Assembly (NCBI RefSeq): GCF_947507565.1
Contig: NC_089188.1
Span: 1,116,001-1,180,000, forward strand
Origin: Oscarella lobularis
Taxonomy: Eukaryota; Porifera; Homoscleromorpha; Homosclerophorida; Oscarellidae
DNA length: 64,000 nt
Direction: 5' to 3'
In this document: positions 59,154-64,000 of the stretch, one piece after another
How the letters are laid out: each line of letters opens with the position of its first letter
How positions within the stretch are numbered: position 1 is the stretch's first letter
The notes under the pieces: model-generated
What the model was told of the DNA's origin: nothing
What the model saw: only the letters and a program-made list of their open reading frames with translations
Databases searched by the model: none
Translations under genes and position numbers: made by a program

Positions 59154-59881
59154 ATGAAAACGATTCTAGCCAGCCGGACAGTGTCCATTCCTTCCGAAGG
59201 TAACCGTAGACGCGTAGATTCCTCTCGAACGATTACCGAACACTTCGATTCTAGTCCAACTGACCTTCAAGAGTCGGAAAGTGACGGTAAAGGGTCCGCG
59301 CGGCACGCTTCAACGCAGTTTCAAGCACGTCAAGATGGAAATGACGCGACTATCGCCAAAGTCGCTTCGAATCGACATTTGGTTCGCTTCGCGCAAGGAA
59401 TTGGCCTGCCTGCGAACGATCTGCAGCCACATAACGAACATGATAGTCGGCGTGACGAAGGTAAGCAAGAAAAAAAGGACGTTTCCCTGAAAGGGATCCC
59501 AGCGCGACGTTTAGGGCTACATAGTCAAGATGCGCTCCGTCTACGCTCACTTTCCCATCAATATCAACGTCGTTCAGAATAAGGAGGTCGAAATACGCAA
59601 TTTTCTCGGCGAGAAATTCATTCGACGAGTGGCGATGAGACCGGGAGTCACGTGCGAATCGTCGAAAGCGCAGAAGGACGAACTTATTTTGCGCGGGATT
59701 AATCTCGAATTGGTCACCCAATCAGGTTTGACGACGTCACTTATTTTGGGCTCACGTGACCGATTTTTTTCTAGCCGCACTAATTCACCAGTCCGTGCTC
59801 GTGAAGAGGAAAGATATTCGAAAGTTCTTGGACGGAATCTACGTATCGCACGTGGGAAAGGACGTCGCGGTCGAAGAATAA
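59154..59881 (+). CDS. RPL9: 60S ribosomal protein L9 (uL6)
   Basis: Exons join to [129 protein letters not shown] and [14 protein letters not shown] (TAA 59879-59881). This follows eukaryotic RPL9 along its whole length, about 190 residues. The protein sits at the stalk base of the large ribosomal subunit near the sarcin-ricin loop. Introns are about 50-60 nt. It ends 96 bp from the stop of the convergent RANBP2-like gene. Confidence 0.97.
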
Positions 59882-59977
59882 ACGTTGAAAAAAAAATCGA
59901 GGGGTTCTGGGTTCTTGTGTCTGAAATAAAGTAACAGAAAGAAATGCATTGTCACGTTTGATTAACTACCTGCGTTC

Positions 59978-62900
59978 TCACAAACACGTCTCGAGAAGTT
60001 TGTCGAATTTCCTTTTGAATGCCTGCGCTGTTTCCTGCTTCGAGAAGCGAATTGACAGCTGTTCGACTTTCGGTTCGCCGTCAGAAATGTCGGCTGCTGT
60101 GAACCACATCCAAGATCGTTCAGAATTCGGCTTCATCTTTATATCGGCCGTTATGTAGTGATTGGCGCACAGCTTGTGCACCTGATCGCGTCGCATGATA
60201 ATTCGCGCCTTTCCGGTCGTCTCGTCTCGGAGCAATTTCATGTCTCCGACTCCCTTTTCTTTCCATTGTCCTGAATCCTTATCGAATCGATACAGCTTAC
60301 CGCGTTCTTTAAATTCGACGATTTGTCCTTCCTCGCCGGTTTTCACTTCAACTTTGTCCGGTAATTTGACGATTGGCTGCACGACGATGTCGTCGTCGCC
60401 GGCGGCGGCGGAAACTTCGTCGTTCTTGTCCTCATCGTCGCCTTCGTCGTCGCCGTCGTCGTCGCCGTCGCCGTCGGCGTCCTTCTGAGTAGTTGGACGA
60501 CCAAAGAGGACCGTGCCAGCGCCCGGAAACGATGCGTCGCTTTTCTTTGATCCAAACTTGAAGGAGCCTGAAGTGATCGATGAGAAGGACGGCATCTGGC
60601 TGGCACTCTGGACGAATGAAAAACCAATAGACGGCATAGGAACGCTCTCCTCTTCATTCGCAGACGCCGCAATTTCTTTCCTTTCTTCATCCGCCTGTCG
60701 TTCACCATCTGCACCAGGAGCCACATCTTCGTTCTCTACCTCGCTTTCGTCCTCATCTTCCTCCTCTACGACTTCGTCTTCTTCGTCCTCTATTTTCGCC
60801 TCATCTTCCTCTGCAAAGTCGTCCTTTTCTTCGTCCTGCACTGCCGCCGTCTCTTCTGCACCGTCGTCGCTCTCGTCATCATCGTCGCGACACCAAGACG
60901 GCACTTCGCGATCTTCGTAGAGGTAAAACGTCGGCGGTAATTGGTATTTAGCCGCTCTGGCCAGTTGATCTGGAGTCGGCTTTTTCTCGAGAACGAAAAT
61001 CACGTCGTCATCGTTGCTTTGCGTCACTTCAGACTCTCCTTTCGACATAAAAGCGATCTTGAACTGGGCAACTAATTCCGGCGTTCGAAAACGAGCGCTC
61101 AGCATTTCCGGCTTAGCACTTCCGTCGGCAAAATCGGCAGGAGAGAACCACGTCACCGCACGATCGGACGACGGCATGTCCTTCACTTCCATCTCGTCGG
61201 TCACGACGTGATTAGCGCAGATCTTGTGCACCTGATCGCGTCGCATCAGAACGCGAACTCGCCCCGTCGTCGGATGGCGAAGCAATTTCATCACGCCAAC
61301 GCCTCGCTCCTTCCACGCCGATCCCGTCGCGTCGTACCGAAACAGCTTCGCTCGTTCGGAAAAAATCACGTTCAAGCCCTCCTCTCCGGATTTTAAATCG
61401 ACGACGGCGTCCGGAAGCTTGACAATCGGTTGAAAATTCGCTTCTTCCTCCTCCTCCTCGTCGTTCGCCTCCTCGTTCTCACTGCTGTCGTCGCCACCAG
61501 GAGTGCGAGTCTTCGTCATCGAAGCAAAGACGGGTCGACCGGCGCCGGAAAAGTGAAAACTGGTGCCCGACGATTGGCCGAATACGAACGGTTTTTTCTC
61601 CGCCGCCGCCGCCGCCGACGACGACGGCGGCGACGACGATGCAAGGGAGGCAAAAGACGGCAAAGTACTGGCTTGTCCGAATACTTTGCCGCCCGTGCCG
61701 GTTGACGACGAAAACGCCGGAGCCAAGAACGTCTTTGGTTCCGATGCTGTCGCTCTTTCGTCTCCAGCTCGTGCCGGCACAGCGTCATCGTTCTCCGATT
61801 CGACCTCCTCCTCCTCCTCTTCCGTCTCATACTCAGATGAATTCGTAGCCACGTCATCGTCATTTTCTTTCGCCTGCATCACCGCCGCCGCCGCCGCCGC
61901 CTCTCTTTCGAACGCTTCTCGAAATTGCTGCGCTACGTCTCCTTCCCTAAACATGACGAGGAACGTTTCCGATTGGGATAGCCGCCATTTCAACGCTTTC
62001 TCTTTTTCAACGATGATCTGCATGTCCGGCGAAATCAGATGATTAGCGTACACTTTTTTCGCATGTTGCATGAGAATTCGCGCTTGACCCGAATCCTTTC
62101 TCTTCATAATTTTCAAATTGACGACATTCTGGTGAATCCATCCTCCCGGCGACTTATCATCTGGGAGAAACAGCTTCGCCGAATGCTCAAAAACAACCAT
62201 TTCGTCCTCTTCACCGCTCTTTACGGGCGAACTAACGTGAACGTCCTGTTCGCCTTCAAACGACGATTCGTCAACGCCAGTTTCCGCCGCACCTGGTTTG
62301 ACCGGCTTCGTTGCATCCGTCAGAGGTGCCGGCGTGGCGACAACTGAAAGCGACGGATTCGGCGAAGCGCACGCACGACAGGCGGACGCAATCGCCTCGT
62401 TGACGACGAGACACGCGTTGCAAGTCCACGATCCTTCGGCAGGACGAAATCTTTCCGCCAACGACAAAGCATCGCCGGCAGTTTCTTTCGCTTGAGCGAT
62501 CGGTTTCTCTTTCGTCGTCGCGACGGCGCTCATCGTACGTCGAGACTCGTCGAAAACGGACCGAAAATCTCGAGCGATTTCGGGCGTGCGAAATTTCACC
62601 GCTAGTTGTTCCGCCTTCGCATCGCCGTCGGAAAAATCCGCTGGAGTCGACCAGATCCAGCTGCGATCCGATCCCGGGAGCGGCTTGAGTTCCATATCGG
62701 GCGCGATGCGATGATTGGCGCAGACTTTGAGCACTTGCTCGCGCCGCATCAGAATCCGATACTGAGCGACGTCCTTCGCTTTTTTGATCATGATATCGCC
62801 GATGCCGCGCTCCTTCCAGCCGCCCGAATCGCGATCGAATCGAAAGAGACGCGCGCGTTGCGAAAACGTCGTCGTCTCGTTCTCCTCGCCGGACGAGACG

Positions 62901-63909
62901 GCAGCCACCGAATCGGGAAGTTTGACGATCGGTTTAAAATCGAATTCTCCCTCCGGCGACGCCGTCTCTTCTTCCTCCTCGTCGCCGTCGCCATCGGAAT
63001 CGGACGCCGCTCGCTCGTCCGACTCAAATAACTTCGATCCGGAAAACGTGCCGCCGAATGGTGCGACGCTAGTCGACGTCGTCGCAGCGGCGATTGAAGT
63101 GAAATTCGGCAACGACACGCCGGCTCCAAACGCCGTCTTTGGTGACGATCGTTGATCAGCCGATTTCTCGTTTTCGACGTCGGCACTTGCTGTCGTCGCC
63201 GTCGAAAACGGTGAGGCCGCGGCGACTACAGCCGGAGTCAACGTTCTCTGAGGCGTTGAGGAGTCAAAACGGAAGCGAAACTGGTTAAAAGGATCGCGAT
63301 TGAGAAACGGTGGCCTCGGACCCAGCAATGACTGTAGTCGGTTTGACGGCGGAGGTGGCGGCGGCCCAGAGGTCACATTTCGCTGTCCGAACATAAATGG
63401 AAGGATCGGACGAGGAGTATCAACATGTTGAACGGGCGGCGGCGGCGGCGGCGACACTGGCGGCGGCGATACTGGCATCATCGGCCGAGGCGTCGGCGTG
63501 AGAGACGAAAAGTAACCCGGTCCGATAGAACTCTCTTGTGGCATGAACGCGGGTGGACGAGGAGGCGGCGGAAAACGAGAAAAGGGGACGTGGGGAGGCG
63601 TATGTGAAATGACCGGTGCGGGCGGACGTTCTCGCTGCTGATTTGCGGAGGCAGCGACGACGGCGGCGGCGGCGGCGGCGGCGGCCTCCCTTTGCGTCGC
63701 TTTAATCTGTTCCATCTCCGCCTAACAATAAAGTCGTGAAGCGTACGGGGAGAGTGAGAGACTATGTGTCTTGCTTTGAGTGAGCGATAATCGGCGGCTA
63801 GCTGGGCGAGCAGTTCGTCCTTTTCTTTCAGGTTATCCTCCACTTCTTTCAGACTTCCTGTTAGATCTTCGACGCAGGACGACAATTCAGTGATTCGGGA
63901 ATTTGCAAG
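59978..63909 (-). CDS. RANBP2: RANBP2/Nup358-like nucleoporin, C-terminal part (5' exons outside window)
   Basis: Two exons are seen: 63909-63763 (coiled-coil-like, SSCVEDLTGSLKEVEDNLKE) and one long exon from 63721 to the stop at 59978, joined across a 41-nt intron in phase 0. The long exon, counted from its Met at 63715, has a Pro-rich lead, Ran-binding domain 1 (about 262-390), a RanBP2-type zinc finger SWTCNACLVVNEAIASACRA (about 428), a divergent Ran-binding domain 2 (about 500-605), domain 3 (about 762-885), a RANBP2 internal-repeat-like motif DVIFVLEKKPTPDQLARAAK (about 904), an acidic region, and domain 4 at the C-terminus. Scattered FG dipeptides (VFGQ, FKFGS) fit a nucleoporin. It acts on the cytoplasmic face of the nuclear pore, binding RanGTP. 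No cyclophilin domain follows the last Ran-binding domain, unlike vertebrate RANBP2. Confidence 0.88.
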
Positions 63910-64000
63910 CTAGAAAATCAAATCAAAAGGTTTGTAAGGGTGAGGTAGAAGGTAGGGAAAACTTAGGATTCTTAGCAGCGTTTTTTAAGTGAGGGAAGAG

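Overview
This is intron-rich nuclear DNA from an animal. Most introns are about 40-100 nt with GT-AG ends, and the gene set is metazoan: an RB-family pocket protein, an RFX factor, COPS6, DNAJC3, a CEP295-like ALMS-motif protein, RPL9, RANBP2 and a MAM/LDLa receptor. The compact layout (about 15 genes in roughly 55 kb outside the satellite) and large extracellular modular proteins suggest an early-branching animal. A homoscleromorph sponge is my best guess, by inference only.

Layout. 1-2633: the 5' part of a Ty3/gypsy-like LTR retrotransposon, antisense, ending 20 bp before a splice acceptor of an LRP-like gene (2654-4484, +). 4749-10659 (+): espin-like ankyrin protein whose true C-terminus lies in small downstream exons. 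10828-12989 (-): DNAJC3/P58IPK. 13160-13234 (+): tRNA-Ile(AAT). 13334-17194 (+): CEP295-like. 17337-17721 (-): unknown small membrane protein. 17783-21057 (+): TPR plus SGNH-hydrolase-like protein. 21262-22743 (-): cytochrome P450. 22917-24393 (+): coiled-coil protein. 24594-26081 (+): unknown type I membrane protein. 26444-29458 (+): RB1-like. 29459-31905: repeat-rich intergenic DNA. 31906-33333 (+): COPS6. 33557-36299 (+): RFX4/6-like. 36434-58668 (-): a very large MAM/LDLa receptor. 59154-59881 (+): RPL9. 59978-63909 and beyond (-): RANBP2/Nup358-like.

The standout is a 9.06-kb satellite (46701-55761) filling most of a 10,480-bp intron of the MAM/LDLa receptor gene. It is built from about 400 interspersed 21-bp and 24-bp units. 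Both units are free of stop codons in all six frames. The 24-bp unit is a near-perfect palindrome, and every unit carries a 10-bp alternating purine-pyrimidine tract. The array shows higher-order structure, including a 1,614-bp tandem segmental duplication. The very long ORFs in it (up to 2,721 codons) are best read as a by-product of unit composition, not as proteins, although a repetitive elastin-like product cannot be fully excluded from sequence alone.

Functionally the genes form no single pathway; this is ordinary gene-dense chromatin with several head-to-head pairs sharing short promoters. Exon boundaries were called by eye from splice signals, reading-frame phase and family similarity; no search was run.
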